DNA of 64,000 nucleotides, taken from Jannaschia sp. S6380 (lineage in GTDB: Bacteria; Pseudomonadota; Alphaproteobacteria; Rhodobacterales; Rhodobacteraceae). A program made the position numbers and the translations under genes. The notes under the pieces are model-generated. The model was given only the letters and a program-made list of their open reading frames with translations. It did not search any database and was not told the DNA's origin. Position 1 is the stretch's first letter, and every line of letters starts with the position of its first letter. This document shows, one piece after another, positions 43,001 to 51,978 of this stretch. Where the stretch lies: NCBI RefSeq assembly GCF_023015695.1, contig NZ_JALKAS010000001.1, positions 558,001 to 622,000 of the forward strand. Reading direction: 5' to 3'.

Positions 43001-43693
43001 AAGGACGGCAGTCTGGGCGAGATCTTCATCGACATGCACAAGGAAGGCGCCGGCTTCCGTGCGATGATGAACAACTTCGCCATCGCCGTCAGCGTCGGCC
43101 TGCAATACGGCGTGCCGCTGGAGGAGTTCGTGGACGCGTTCACCTTCACCAAGTTCGAGCCGGCGGGGATGGTGCAGGGCAACGACTCGATCAAGAACGC
43201 GACCAGCGTTCTGGACTACATCTTCCGCGAACTCGCCGTCAGCTACCTGGATCGCGAGGATCTGGCCCATGTGAAGCCGCAGGGCGAGACCTTCGACTCG
43301 ATCGGCGAAAGCGAAGGCGAGGGTGGCGACGGGACTGCCGACGCCTCCGACCGCTCGGCCGCGTCCAAGTCGCTCGCGGTGATCAAGTCGGTCACGTCCT
43401 CGGGCTATCTGCGCAAGCGGCTGCCGCACGACCTGGTGGCGCTGCGCGGTGGTGTCGACCAGGTGGCCGCCGAGTTGGCCGCCCGCCCGACCGGGTTCTC
43501 GGACGGGGGCCAGATGGCCATCGCGCAGACCACGACCTCGACCACGGCCGTCGCCTCGATGACCGCGCGGACCAAGGCCAAGATGCAGGGATACGAGGGC
43601 GAGGCCTGCGGCGAGTGCGGCAACTACACGCTGGTCCGCAACGGGACCTGCATGAAGTGCAACACATGTGGCGGGACGTCGGGCTGTAGCTGA
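40016..43693 (+). CDS. nrdJ: adenosylcobalamin-dependent ribonucleoside-diphosphate reductase (class II)
   Basis: 1225 residues, the length of the large alphaproteobacterial NrdJ. Seen: [20 protein letters not shown] with the first redox Cys (about 200), [56 protein letters not shown], and a C-terminal Cys-rich [19 protein letters not shown] with GGTSGCS. It makes deoxyribonucleotides in the cytosol using coenzyme B12 to generate the thiyl radical, so it needs no oxygen. No nrdAB is in view. It stands alone, preceded by a long leader and followed by a hairpin terminator. Weak GGGGAACGG precedes the ATG. Confidence 0.95.
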   Translation: MRLERRFTEAGQDAYAALTFTTTTSEIRNPDGTTVFKLDAVEVPEGWSQVASDVIAQKYFRKAGVAARLKRVREKDVPEFLWRSIPDEAALAELPEAERFGGETSSRQVFDRLAGAWAYWGWKGGYFTTEDDARTYFDEMRVMLARQMAAPNSPQWFNTGLHWAYGIDGPAQGHHYVDPKTGKLVRSKSSYEHPQPHACFIQSVADDLVNDGGIMDLWVREARLFKYGSGTGTNFSHLRGAGEALSGGGKSSGLMGFLKIGDRAAGAIKSGGTTRRAAKMVIVDMDHPDIEAFIDWKVVEEQKVAAIVAGSKATQGKLNEVMAAVKAWDGSMEDACDPAKNETLKAAIRAAKKAMVPEAYVMRVLQYAAQGYTEVDFPTYDTDWDSEAYNTVAGQNSNNSVRVTNAFLHAVEKDADWELTNRTNGRVAKTVKARDLWEKVGHAAWACADPGIQFHDTVNDWHTCPEDGAIRGSNPCSEYMFLDDTACNLASLNLLKFMTADGGFDHDGYVHACRFWTVTLEISVAMAQFPSKEIAQRSYDFRTLGLGYANIGGLLMNMGLGYDSREGRALCGALTAVMTGASYATSAEMAGELGPFPGYARNADHMQRVMRNHRNAAKGATEGYETLAVKPVALDIDGCPDTRLTELAAEIWDDVVARGGQHGFRNAQSTVIAPTGTIGLVMDCDTTGIEPDFALVKFKKLAGGGYFKIINQSVPAALRKLGYGEAQIAEIIAYAVGHGSLGQAPGINHTSLIGHGFTKTELDKIEAALPSAFDIRFVFNQWTLGEAFCMQTLGIPAVKLNDPTFDLLRHLGFSKREIEAANDHVCGTMTLEGAPGLRDEHLNVFDCANPCGKKGKRFLSVDSHIHMMAAAQSFISGAISKTINMPNSATIEDCKAAYELSWSLGVKANALYRDGSKLSQPLAAALVEDDDEAADVLETGTPAARAQVLAEKVIEKVIVKELIRSHREKMPERRKGYTQKAVVGGHKVYLRTGEYKDGSLGEIFIDMHKEGAGFRAMMNNFAIAVSVGLQYGVPLEEFVDAFTFTKFEPAGMVQGNDSIKNATSVLDYIFRELAVSYLDREDLAHVKPQGETFDSIGESEGEGGDGTADASDRSAASKSLAVIKSVTSSGYLRKRLPHDLVALRGGVDQVAAELAARPTGFSDGGQMAIAQTTTSTTAVASMTARTKAKMQGYEGEACGECGNYTLVRNGTCMKCNTCGGTSGCS

Positions 43694-43717
43694 CGTCGCG
43701 ACCGGGCAGGCGAAAGG

Positions 43718-43742
43718 GAAGGGGGCCCACCGGTCCCCCTTC
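43718..43742 (+). terminator. nrdJ terminator hairpin
   Basis: GAAGGGGG and CCCCCTTC form an 8-bp stem with a 9-nt loop, 25 bp after the nrdJ stop. Only a short T-rich tail follows, so its strength is uncertain. The rest of the gap to 43979 shows no gene. Confidence 0.55.
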
Positions 43743-43979
43743 TTGCTGTCCGATCTCGGTCATCTGGCGGCGGATCATCTGTCCGCCAAGGTGGAAACCG
43801 ACGTCGGCCCCGGGTGGGGCGGACGGGTCGTGGCGCGGGCGCTACCCCGCGATCCGTGCCGCGAGGGTGCCATGCCCCGCGGGTGGTGCCGGCGGGCCGG
43901 ATTGGACCCGTCGTGTTCCGTTTGTCGACGGCCCCGGTTCTGAGACGGAGCGGTTAACGGATCGTTGACGCGGGGCCGG

Positions 43980-44816
43980 TCAGGCCGCCTTGGCCTTCAT
44001 CTTGGCGGCCAGGGTCGTCAGGTCGTCGCCGGCGACCTTGGGGATCACGCGGTAGACCGCGTTCACGAAGCAGAAGAACGCGAAGCCCAGCAGGCCGAGG
44101 CACAGGACGATCACCAGGAAATTGCCGAAGGGTTGCGAGGCCAGCCAGTCGAAGGCCTTGCCCATCCCGCCCGCCTCCTGGCTGGAGCCGCGAAAGCCCG
44201 CCACGGTCAGAAAACCACCGATAACGACGATGATGACCCCTTGCGCCATTACGCCGAAGCGCAGCGCCCAGTCGTAGTTCGACGTGAAGTGATTGGCGCG
44301 CAGCTTCTCGCGATACTTCGCCTTCCACCCCTTGATCAGGTAATAGATGCCCGCCGCGATGGTGATCAGCCCGCCCACGGTCACGATGATCGCGCCGCCC
44401 GGCCAGTCCAGGACGTCACCCACCAGGTTCGAGACGCCCCCTTCGCCGCCGCTGCCGCCACCGCCGCCCAGTGCCAGCGAAATCGCGAGCGCGGCGATGG
44501 CGCCGTGAATGAGGCCGGTCACGATCATGCCGGCGCGCGAGATCATGCCCTTCGCATCGTCGCCATATTCCTCCAGGTCCTCGATTGCGTCGATACCGCG
44601 CCAGACGGCATAGGCGAAAAGGCCCAGGGCAATCAGCCACAGGACGGCGATGCCCCATCCGCTGTCAGATAGGGTTTCCAGCGCCGATCCGGTACCCTGC
44701 GCCTCGCCCCCGCGCCAAATGGCCCAGAGCGACAGGCCGGCGATCGACAGATAAGTCAGGCCGCGCCCGGCATAGCCGGCGCGCATGACGGGAATGGTCC
44801 AGCTGAGATCGGCCAT
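43980..44816 (-). CDS. DUF1206 domain-containing membrane protein
   Basis: 278 residues with about six hydrophobic spans arranged as three similar pairs, as usual in DUF1206 proteins. Seen: MRAGYAGRGLTYLSIAGLSL, then LDWPGGAIIVTVGGLITIAA followed by YYLIKGWKAKYREKL, and VIVLCLGLLGFAFFCFVNAV; the motifs GYxxRGLTY and GLxAYGxF recur. A Gly/Ser linker (LGGGGGSGGEGGVS) sits near residue 120. The function of the family is unknown. ATG 44816 follows GAGGACACC. It lies between nrdJ and miaA and seems monocistronic. Confidence 0.82.
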   Translation of the reverse strand: MADLSWTIPVMRAGYAGRGLTYLSIAGLSLWAIWRGGEAQGTGSALETLSDSGWGIAVLWLIALGLFAYAVWRGIDAIEDLEEYGDDAKGMISRAGMIVTGLIHGAIAALAISLALGGGGGSGGEGGVSNLVGDVLDWPGGAIIVTVGGLITIAAGIYYLIKGWKAKYREKLRANHFTSNYDWALRFGVMAQGVIIVVIGGFLTVAGFRGSSQEAGGMGKAFDWLASQPFGNFLVIVLCLGLLGFAFFCFVNAVYRVIPKVAGDDLTTLAAKMKAKAA

Positions 44817-44901
44817 GGTGTCCTCGGGTGCGGTTGGTGTCGCCTCCCAACGCGGAACGGGGCGTCGCGGGTTCCGTTCGTGGCCGCGCACCGTTCTTAG
44901 G

Positions 44902-45783
44902 TCAGAGGTTGGTCGCGTCGACCCGCTGCCAGGCCTTCATGCGGGCTTGGAACCAGGTGCGCTGACGCTTGGCGTAGCGCCGCGTGGCGATCACGGCCCG
45001 GTCGCGGGCGGCGGCCAGGTCGATCTCACCGCGCAGATGGGCGACCAGTTCGGCCGCGCCGATCGCCTGCGCCGCGTTGGCGGCGGGGTCCCATTTGGGC
45101 AGCACGGCGCGGACCTCGTCCAGCGCGCCCTGTGCGATCATCGCGTCGAAGCGTCGCTCCAGCCGGGGTGTCAGCCAGTCGCGCGGTGCGTCCAGGACCA
45201 GCGTGGTGGCCTTCGCCGGGTCGAGCAGGGGCGAGGGCGTGTCCGCCTGCCAGTCGCGGATCGACCGGCCCGTGGCGCGGGCCACCTCCCACGCGCGCAG
45301 GACGCGCATCGGGTTCGCCAAGTCGATATCGGTGCGCACGTCCTCCGACAAGTCCCGGCCCATCGCGTCGAGTCCCACCCTTTCCAGCCGCGCGGCGGCG
45401 GCGGTGCGGATCTCGGGCGGGATCGGGGGGATGTCGGCCAACCCTTCGGTCAGCGCGCGGAAGTAGAGACCCGTGCCACCGACGATGATCGGGCGGAGGC
45501 CCTGCAGAAAGGGCGCGATCTGGCGCAACCAGTCGCCGGTCGTGTACCGCTCCGACCAGCCGACATGGCCGTAGAGGGCATGCGGCGCGGCCGACTCCTC
45601 CTCGGGCGAAGGGCGTGCGGTCAGGATACGCCAGTCGGCGAAAACCTGCAGCGCGTCGGCGTTGACGATGCGCCCCCCCTTGGCGCGCGCGATGGCGAGG
45701 GCGAGCGAGGACTTGCCCGATGCCGTCGGCCCGGCGATCAGGATCGGACGTTCCCGATCTATCTTTCCGATCAATTCCAGCAT
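44902..45783 (-). CDS. miaA: tRNA dimethylallyltransferase
   Basis: 293 residues. The P-loop is [15 protein letters not shown] (about 18-32), with [19 protein letters not shown] (the substrate-recognition loop), [20 protein letters not shown], and [20 protein letters not shown], then [12 protein letters not shown], all MiaA marks. It adds dimethylallyl to A37 of tRNAs reading UNN codons, using isoprenoid made by the same pathway whose dxr lies in the cluster downstream. It is divergent from pyrH, with a 106-bp gap containing a GTGACGTCAC palindrome of unknown meaning. Confidence 0.93.
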   Translation of the reverse strand: MLELIGKIDRERPILIAGPTASGKSSLALAIARAKGGRIVNADALQVFADWRILTARPSPEEESAAPHALYGHVGWSERYTTGDWLRQIAPFLQGLRPIIVGGTGLYFRALTEGLADIPPIPPEIRTAAAARLERVGLDAMGRDLSEDVRTDIDLANPMRVLRAWEVARATGRSIRDWQADTPSPLLDPAKATTLVLDAPRDWLTPRLERRFDAMIAQGALDEVRAVLPKWDPAANAAQAIGAAELVAHLRGEIDLAAARDRAVIATRRYAKRQRTWFQARMKAWQRVDATNL

Positions 45784-45889
45784 GATGCGGCGCGTTCTTC
45801 ATGTGACGTCACGGCGCCGCCCATGCGGTTGCCGACGAACGGGTAATCCGGCATATGTCGGGCCGCAACCGAAGCAAGGGGATGACGCC

Positions 45890-46642
45890 ATGGATGACCA
45901 GGCCGCGCAAGCAACTGGAACAGGCGTCGGAGAGCCTGCCTTGCGCCGCGTGATGCTCAAGATCTCGGGCGAGGCGCTGATGGGCGACCAAGGCTATGGC
46001 CTGCATCCGCCCACCGTCGAACGCATCGCGCGCGAGGTCCAGTCCGTCCACGAGATGGGGGTCGAGATCTGCATGGTCATCGGCGGCGGCAACATCTTCC
46101 GCGGCTTGCAGGGCTCGGCACAGGGGATGGAGCGGACGACCGCGGATTACATGGGCATGCTGGCCACGGTGATGAACGCGCTGGCCATGCAGGGCGCGCT
46201 GGAGAGCCTAGGCATCCACACCCGTGTCATCAGCGCGATCCCGATGGATCAGGTCTGCGAGCCCTATATCCGCCGCCGCGCCGTGCGCCACCTGGAGAAG
46301 AAGCGCGTCGTCATCTTCGCCGCCGGCACCGGAAACCCGTATTTCACCACCGACACGGCCGCGACCCTGCGTGCCTCCGAGATGTCTTGCGGCGCCATCT
46401 TCAAGGGCACCAAGGTCGACGGCGTCTACGACCGCGATCCGGTGAAGTTCGCGGACGCGAAACGCTACGACACGATCACCTACGACGAGGTGCTGTCGAA
46501 GCATCTGAAGGTCATGGACGCATCGGCCATCGCGCTGGCGCGCGAGAACGGCCTGCCGATCATCGTGTTCTCGCTGGATGCGCCCGGAGGGTTCCGGTCG
46601 ATCCTGGCGGGCGAGGGGACGTATACCCGCGTCGAGGGCTGA
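45890..46642 (+). CDS. pyrH: uridylate kinase (UMP kinase)
   Basis: 250 residues. Seen: [20 protein letters not shown] (ATP/UMP site), [38 protein letters not shown], and the allosteric/UMP loop [20 protein letters not shown]. It phosphorylates UMP to UDP and is controlled by GTP and UTP, in the cytosol. It begins with a polar extension of about 20 residues before the core ([20 protein letters not shown]). The usual upstream partners rpsB and tsf are not in the window; miaA is divergent instead. frr follows after 110 bp. Confidence 0.95.
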   Translation: MDDQAAQATGTGVGEPALRRVMLKISGEALMGDQGYGLHPPTVERIAREVQSVHEMGVEICMVIGGGNIFRGLQGSAQGMERTTADYMGMLATVMNALAMQGALESLGIHTRVISAIPMDQVCEPYIRRRAVRHLEKKRVVIFAAGTGNPYFTTDTAATLRASEMSCGAIFKGTKVDGVYDRDPVKFADAKRYDTITYDEVLSKHLKVMDASAIALARENGLPIIVFSLDAPGGFRSILAGEGTYTRVEG

Positions 46643-46752
46643 ACGGCACCGGGGCCACCGGGCCACGGGTGGCGGGCATGTCGGGCCAACCGTCTTTCCC
46701 TGCGCGGGATCCCCCGATATACCGCGCCGAAAGCCTGCGGGAGACGAATGAC

Positions 46753-47310
46753 ATGGCCGACGATTTCGAGCTGGACACCGACGACATGAAACGCCGGATG
46801 GACGGCGCGATGACCAACCTGAGGACGGAATTCGGCAGCCTGCGCACCGGCCGCGCCTCGGCCTCGATGCTGGAGCCTGTGATGGTCGACGCCTACGGCG
46901 CGCCCACGCCGATCAACCAGGTCGGCACCGTCAACGTCCCCGAGTCGCGCATGGTCACCGTCAACGTCTGGGACAAGGGACTCGTCGGCAAGGTCGAGAA
47001 GGCCATTCGCGAAAGCGGGCTGGGCATCAACCCGCAGCTCAACGGCACCATCATCATGCTGCCGATCCCCGAATTGAACGAGGAGCGGCGCCGCGATCTG
47101 ACCAAGGTGGCCGGGCAGTATGCCGAGCACGCCCGGGTCTCGATCCGCAACATCCGGCGCGACGGCATGGACCGCATCAAGAAGGCCGATGGCCTGGCCG
47201 AGGACGAGGCGAAGATGTGGGAGAGCGAGGTCCAGGAAATGACCGATTCCTACATCAAGAAGATCGACCAGGCGCTGGAAGACAAGCAGGCCGAGATCAT
47301 GCAGGTCTGA
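46753..47310 (+). CDS. frr: ribosome recycling factor
   Basis: 185 residues, the standard length. Seen: [20 protein letters not shown] then [40 protein letters not shown], and [20 protein letters not shown] followed by [20 protein letters not shown], the RRF signature. It splits the post-termination 70S ribosome with EF-G. GAGACGA lies just before ATG 46753. It follows pyrH as in most bacteria, and uppS comes 96 bp later. Confidence 0.96.
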   Translation: MADDFELDTDDMKRRMDGAMTNLRTEFGSLRTGRASASMLEPVMVDAYGAPTPINQVGTVNVPESRMVTVNVWDKGLVGKVEKAIRESGLGINPQLNGTIIMLPIPELNEERRRDLTKVAGQYAEHARVSIRNIRRDGMDRIKKADGLAEDEAKMWESEVQEMTDSYIKKIDQALEDKQAEIMQV

Positions 47311-47406
47311 CCCGGTCTGCCCCGGCGCGCCGGTGATGGCCACGGGAAAACGGGCACAAGGCCGCGGGACGAACCACGCGGCCCCGACAAAGCGAGGACG
47401 AGCGAG

Positions 47407-48132
47407 ATGACCATGCCGACCCAAGTCACGATCGGGCCACGCCACGTCGCCATCATCATGGACGGCAACGGACGCTGGGCGCAGAGCCGGGGGCGGCCGC
47501 GCCTGCTGGGCCATCGCGCGGGCGCCCGGCGCGTGCGCGAGATCGTCGCCGCCTGCCCGGATCTGGGCGTCGAATACGTGACCGTCTTCGCCTTCTCGAC
47601 CGAGAACTGGAAACGCACGCAGAGCGAGGTCTCGGGGCTGATGTCGTTGTTCCGGCGCTACATCCAGACCGAGGCGAACAGCCTGCTGGAGCAGGGGACG
47701 CGGGTGCGCTTCATCGGCGACAGACTGCGCCTGGACGCCAAGCTGCGCGGCCTGATGGACATGATCGAGGCGCTGACCGCGCACAACACGCGGGTGAACC
47801 TGACGATCGCGCTGAACTATGGCGGGCGGGACGAGGTTGCGCGCGCGACCAAGCGGCTGGCCCGCGATGTGGCCAGCGGCCGCCTCGACCCCGAGGCGAT
47901 CACCGACGAGACCTTGCCGCGCTATCTGGACACCCATGTCCTGCCCGATCCCGATCTCGTGATCCGCACCTCGGGCGAGGCGCGGATCTCGAACTTCCTG
48001 CTGTGGCAGTCGGCCTATGCCGAGTACGAATTCGTTGACACGCTGTGGCCCGACTTCACGCGTGAGCGGTTCGAGGAGGTCCTGTCGCGCTTCGGCACCA
48101 GGGAACGCCGCTATGGCGGTATGACCGCGTGA
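47407..48132 (+). CDS. uppS: isoprenyl (undecaprenyl diphosphate) synthase
   Basis: 241 residues. Seen: HVAIIMDGNGRWAQSRGRPR (catalytic Asp and phosphate site, about 17-36), GVEYVTVFAFSTENWKRTQS, LNYGGRDEVARATKRLAR and RTSGEARISNFLLWQSAYAE, all cis-prenyltransferase motifs. It builds undecaprenyl diphosphate from farnesyl and isopentenyl diphosphates, the lipid carrier for peptidoglycan. A second ATG lies two codons in. Its stop overlaps the GTG start of cdsA. Confidence 0.94.
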   Translation: MTMPTQVTIGPRHVAIIMDGNGRWAQSRGRPRLLGHRAGARRVREIVAACPDLGVEYVTVFAFSTENWKRTQSEVSGLMSLFRRYIQTEANSLLEQGTRVRFIGDRLRLDAKLRGLMDMIEALTAHNTRVNLTIALNYGGRDEVARATKRLARDVASGRLDPEAITDETLPRYLDTHVLPDPDLVIRTSGEARISNFLLWQSAYAEYEFVDTLWPDFTRERFEEVLSRFGTRERRYGGMTA

Positions 48133-48998
48133 ACGAGCGGCCCGAGGACCACGCCGAGGAGGAGGAGCCGCCCCTTTTCGAGTTCGAGTTCCAGCCCCCG
48201 CTGGAGCCCAAGGTCGCGGGCCGGTTTCAAGATCTGGCCCCGCGGCTGGGCACGGCGATCTTCCTGCTGGTGATCGGCGGCGTGGCCATCGTGGGCGGCG
48301 GGCTCTGGTTCGTGGCGCTGATCTCGGTCTGCGTGGGCCTGATGCTGTGGGAGCTGGCGACGATGCTGCGCTGTGGGCCCAAGCGCGCCAAGCTGATGGC
48401 CGGAGTGGGCGCGGTCGCGCTGTTCCTGGCCAACATCCTACCCATCGGGTTCGGCCTGCCGCTTCTGATGCTGGTGCCGATGACGGGGATCGCGTTCATC
48501 CGCAACGACCGCCGGATCATGGTCGGCTTCTCGGCGGCGATCGTGTTGGCGGGCCTGAGCCTGACGCAGCATCTGACGCAGTTCGGCCTGATCTGGATGC
48601 TGTGGCTGATCGCGGTCGTCGTGATGTCGGACGTGGCGGGATACTTCGCCGGGCGCATGCTGGGCGGGCCGAAGTTCTGGCCGCGCGTCAGCCCCAAGAA
48701 GACGTGGTCGGGCACCATCGCGGGCTGGATCGGCGCGGCGCTGGTCGGCTGGATCTGGGTGATCTGGCAGGATGCCGGGTGGGAGACGGTCGGCGTCTCA
48801 GTCGCGCTGGCGATGATGGCGCAGATGGGCGACATCGCCGAGAGCGCGGTCAAGCGGAAGGTGGGCGTCAAGGACAGCTCCAACCTGCTGCCGGGGCATG
48901 GGGGACTGTTCGACCGGTTCGACGCGATGCTGGGCGCGGCGCTGATGCTCTTGGTGATCGAGTCCCTGTCGGAGTTTCCGCCCGTCCCGGTGCTCTGA
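48129..48998 (+). CDS. cdsA: phosphatidate cytidylyltransferase
   Basis: 289 residues starting at a GTG that overlaps the uppS stop. An acidic soluble N-terminus of about 30 residues precedes seven or eight membrane spans. The family signature is complete near the C-terminus: SAVKRKVGVKDSSNLLPGHG followed by GLFDRFD. It makes CDP-diacylglycerol from phosphatidate and CTP in the inner membrane, feeding phospholipid synthesis. dxr starts 2 bp after its stop. Confidence 0.93.
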   Translation: MNERPEDHAEEEEPPLFEFEFQPPLEPKVAGRFQDLAPRLGTAIFLLVIGGVAIVGGGLWFVALISVCVGLMLWELATMLRCGPKRAKLMAGVGAVALFLANILPIGFGLPLLMLVPMTGIAFIRNDRRIMVGFSAAIVLAGLSLTQHLTQFGLIWMLWLIAVVVMSDVAGYFAGRMLGGPKFWPRVSPKKTWSGTIAGWIGAALVGWIWVIWQDAGWETVGVSVALAMMAQMGDIAESAVKRKVGVKDSSNLLPGHGGLFDRFDAMLGAALMLLVIESLSEFPPVPVL

Positions 48999-49000
48999 GC

Positions 49001-50176
49001 ATGCGGCGCGTGTCGATCTTCGGCGCGACCGGCAGCATCGGTCAGAACACGCTCGACCTGATCCGTCGCGCGCCGGACGCCTATCATGTCGTCGCCCTGA
49101 CCGGGGGCGCGAATGTCGAACGGCTGGCCGCGGATGCGCGCGCGCTCGGGGCCGAGATCGCCGTCACCGCCTTCGAGGATCGACTGCCGGAATTGCGCGC
49201 GGCGCTGGACGGGTCGGGGGTGGACGCGGCGGCCGGGGCAGGGGCACTGCTTGAGGCCGCGGACCGGCCCGCCGACTGGATCATGTCGGCGATCGTCGGC
49301 TCCGCCGGTCTGGCGCCTGGCCTGCGGGCCTTGCGTCATGGCACGACGCTGGCGCTGGCCAACAAGGAGAGCCTGGTCTGCGCCGGCCCGTTGCTGATGG
49401 CCGAGGCGCGGGCGCAGGGCGCCACCGTCCTGCCGGTCGACAGCGAACATTCGGCCGTCTTCCAGGCCCTGCGCGGCGAGGACATGAATGCCGTCGACAA
49501 GATCACCATCACGGCGTCCGGCGGGGGCTTGCGCGATTGGCCGCTGGAGGCGCTGGACGGCGCCACGCCCGCGCAGGCCGGCACCCATCCGAACTGGGAC
49601 ATGGGGCGGCGGATCACCATCGACTCGGCCTCGATGTTCAACAAGGCGATGGAGCTGATCGAGACCCATGAGTTCTTTGGACTGCCGCCCGACCGCATCG
49701 ACACCGTGATCCACCCGCAATCCATCGTTCACGCGTTGGTGCGGTTTCGCGACGGGGCGACGATGGCGCATCTGGGGGCGCCCGACATGCGCCACGCCAT
49801 CGGCTTCGCGCTGAACTGGCCGGAACGCCGGGATCTGCCCGTGGCGCTGCTTGACCTGGCCGAAACCGGGCGGCTCGATTTCCGTGCGCCCGATCTGGCG
49901 CGTTATCCCGCCCTGCGCCTGGCGCATCGCGTGATGGAGGCCGGCGGGCTGGCCGGCGCCGCGTTCAACGCCGCCAAGGAGGCGGCGCTGGATCTGTTCA
50001 TCGACGGCCGCATCCGGTTCACCGACATGGCCCCGCTGGTCGCGACGGTGCTGGACAGGCTTGCGACGGAAGATCGCCTTGAAGCTGCCACCATGACCCT
50101 CGATATGGTGCAGCAGACCGACCGTGTCGCCCGCGACACCGCGCGGGCCGTCGCCGCGCAGGGTCGGCACGCCTAA
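49001..50176 (+). CDS. dxr: 1-deoxy-D-xylulose 5-phosphate reductoisomerase
   Basis: 391 residues. Seen: RRVSIFGATGSIGQNTLDLI (NADPH loop at the N-terminus), LANKESLVCAGPLLMAEARA, VLPVDSEHSAVFQALRGEDM (metal and substrate Asp/Glu), WDMGRRITIDSASMFNKAME and DRIDTVIHPQSIVHALVRF. It commits the methylerythritol phosphate pathway to isoprenoids, so it supplies precursor for UppS and MiaA encoded nearby. It is the target of fosmidomycin. It sits between cdsA and rseP. Confidence 0.95.
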   Translation: MRRVSIFGATGSIGQNTLDLIRRAPDAYHVVALTGGANVERLAADARALGAEIAVTAFEDRLPELRAALDGSGVDAAAGAGALLEAADRPADWIMSAIVGSAGLAPGLRALRHGTTLALANKESLVCAGPLLMAEARAQGATVLPVDSEHSAVFQALRGEDMNAVDKITITASGGGLRDWPLEALDGATPAQAGTHPNWDMGRRITIDSASMFNKAMELIETHEFFGLPPDRIDTVIHPQSIVHALVRFRDGATMAHLGAPDMRHAIGFALNWPERRDLPVALLDLAETGRLDFRAPDLARYPALRLAHRVMEAGGLAGAAFNAAKEAALDLFIDGRIRFTDMAPLVATVLDRLATEDRLEAATMTLDMVQQTDRVARDTARAVAAQGRHA

Positions 50177-50192
50177 GCAGGAAAGACCGCCA

Positions 50193-51524
50193 ATGATCGC
50201 ATCACTCGTCCCGCAGTTCGGCGGCTTGATCTGGACGCTTCTGGCCTTCGTGCTGGCGCTGTCGGTGATCGTGGCGATCCACGAATACGGCCACTACATC
50301 GTCGGGCGCTGGTGCGGCATCAAGGCGGACGTCTTCTCGATCGGCTTCGGGCCGGTGCTCTGGTCGCGGATGGACCGGCACGGCACGCGCTGGCAGATGG
50401 CGGCGCTGCCGCTGGGCGGCTACGTCAAGTTCCGGGGCGACGCGAACGCGGCGAGCGTCGGCGATGACGGCACCGTGGCCGAGATGACCGAGGCGGAGCG
50501 CGCGCAGACGATGACGGGCGCATCGCTTTGGCGCCGGGCGGCCACGGTGGCGGCGGGACCGATCTTCAACTTCATTCTGTCGATCCTGATCTTCGCGGGG
50601 TTCGTCATCGTGTCGGGCCGGGTCGTCGACAATCCGGTGGTAGGTGAACTCAAGCCGTTGCCCGAGGCGGTGGTGACGCTGCAACCGGGCGACGAGATCC
50701 TTTCGATCGGCGGCCAGTCGATCGAGGCCATCACCGATGTGGCGTCCACCGCGGCGGAACTGCCGGCGGGCGAGTCCATCTCCTACGAAGTGCGGCGCGA
50801 TGGCGAGATGTTGCGGCTGGACGCCGCCCCGCCGATGCCCGCGCGGGTCGAGCAGGTGCAGGCCCGCTCCGCCGCATGGGATGTCGGCATTCGCGCGGGC
50901 GACGTCGTGACGGCCATCGACGGCGTTGCGATCCACTCCTTCCGCGACCTGCAGCGCAAGGTCGAGGTGGCCGAGGGCGCACCGCTGGGCCTGACGGTAT
51001 GGCGCGAGGGCGAGGTGCTGGAGTTCACGCTGACCCCGCGTAGCCAGGCGCTGCCGCTGCCTGATGGCGGGTTCGAGACGCGCTATCTGATCGGCATCAC
51101 CGGGTCGCTCTTCTTCGAGCCGGTGACCGAGACGGCGGGGCTTGTCGAGGCGGTGAGCTATGGTTTCAGCCAGACCGGCTATATCCTGAAATCCTCGCTG
51201 TCGGCGCTTGCGCATATCGTCACCGGGCAGATCAGCACCTGCAACCTGTCGGGGCCCATCGGCATCGCCGAGACGTCGGGGGCGGTCGCGACACAAGGGT
51301 TGGAGAACTTCGTATGGTTCATCGCCGGCCTGTCGGCGGCGGTGGGTCTGCTGAACCTGTTTCCCATCCCCGTTCTCGACGGCGGCCACCTGGTCTTCCA
51401 CGCCTACGAGGCCGTTCGCGGCAAGCCGCCTTCGGACAATGCGGTGCGCGTGCTCATGACCATCGGGATCGCGCTGATGGGGGCGTTGATGCTCTTCGCG
51501 CTCTGGAACGACATCTTCTGCTAG
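50193..51524 (+). CDS. rseP: site-2 protease RseP (RIP metalloprotease)
   Basis: 443 residues. The zinc site is AIHEYGHYIVGRW (HExxH, about 29-41) in the first span, the third ligand is in NLFPIPVLDGGHLVF (about 388-402), and two PDZ-like domains lie between (GDEILSIGGQSIEAITDVAS and GDVVTAIDGVAIHSFRDLQR). GxxxN-type ATVAAGPIFNFILSI follows. It cleaves transmembrane anti-sigma factors and leftover signal peptides in the inner membrane. GGAAAGA precedes ATG 50193. Confidence 0.94.
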   Translation: MIASLVPQFGGLIWTLLAFVLALSVIVAIHEYGHYIVGRWCGIKADVFSIGFGPVLWSRMDRHGTRWQMAALPLGGYVKFRGDANAASVGDDGTVAEMTEAERAQTMTGASLWRRAATVAAGPIFNFILSILIFAGFVIVSGRVVDNPVVGELKPLPEAVVTLQPGDEILSIGGQSIEAITDVASTAAELPAGESISYEVRRDGEMLRLDAAPPMPARVEQVQARSAAWDVGIRAGDVVTAIDGVAIHSFRDLQRKVEVAEGAPLGLTVWREGEVLEFTLTPRSQALPLPDGGFETRYLIGITGSLFFEPVTETAGLVEAVSYGFSQTGYILKSSLSALAHIVTGQISTCNLSGPIGIAETSGAVATQGLENFVWFIAGLSAAVGLLNLFPIPVLDGGHLVFHAYEAVRGKPPSDNAVRVLMTIGIALMGALMLFALWNDIFC

Positions 51525-51634
51525 GGCTGGCGACAGCCCCGAAACGCCGCGCACCGAAATCGCCCGAACTGCGCCTCAATCGCGCCCCATTCCGCGGGCA
51601 TCCCGGGGTCGATTGGAGTTTCGAGGATTTTCCC

Positions 51635-51760
51635 ATGCGACACGTGCAGAACGGATATCGCGGCCTGACCATCTTCATGGGCCTGAACATCGACCGTTTC
51701 CTGTCGGCCTTCGCGATCCTCGCCGCGGTGATGCTGGCCGCGTGGATCCAGTCTCTCTGA
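51635..51760 (+). CDS. 41-residue small membrane protein between rseP and bamA
   Basis: The reading frame ATG 51635 to TGA 51760 encodes MRHVQNGYRGLTIFMGLNID then a single hydrophobic helix (about 24-39) ending at AAWIQSL. GAGG lies about 8 nt before the ATG. The stretch NGYRGLTxxxxLNxDRFL looks like a small protein seen near similar sites in Rhodobacteraceae, though I cannot verify that here. It would sit in the inner membrane. It has no Cys. Function is unknown. Confidence 0.45.
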   Translation: MRHVQNGYRGLTIFMGLNIDRFLSAFAILAAVMLAAWIQSL

Positions 51761-51840
51761 TCGGGCACGCCCGTCGATCGACGGTGTGTTGCATGCCGAC
51801 GACCCCTTGCGCCGCGCGTGATTTGCGGCGCTCTCGCGCT

Positions 51841-51869
51841 TTGACATGACTCCGTCCAGCCGATAGGAC
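51841..51869 (+). promoter_or_regulatory. candidate promoter upstream of bamA
   Basis: TTGACA (51841-51846) is followed after 17 nt by TAGGAC (51864-51869). The -35 is perfect, the -10 is weak. It would place the start of a bamA transcript just before the hairpin at 51869-51893, giving this gene its own promoter inside the long envelope cluster. Confidence 0.45.
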
Positions 51870-51893
51870 CGTCCTCAAGAAAATCGAGGACGG
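51869..51893 (+). other. stem-loop in the bamA leader
   Basis: CCGTCCTC and GAGGACGG form a perfect 8-bp stem around a 9-nt A-rich loop. It directly follows the candidate promoter and ends 10 nt before the in-frame ATG at 51904 or 85 nt before ATG 51979. It may stabilise the mRNA or control translation. Confidence 0.45.
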
Positions 51894-51978
51894 GGCAGAC
51901 GACATGGACCGACGGGGCGGGGCCTTTCCGGGCACGGGGCGGCAGGGTTTTCAGGGCAACCGAACGGGCGGCAGGACG

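Noticed and set aside
45800..45815. GTGACGTCAC palindrome between miaA and pyrH as an operator
   Set aside because: Short palindromes of this kind are common in this base composition (another TGACGTCA lies inside the coding sequence at about 19178), and no regulator is near.
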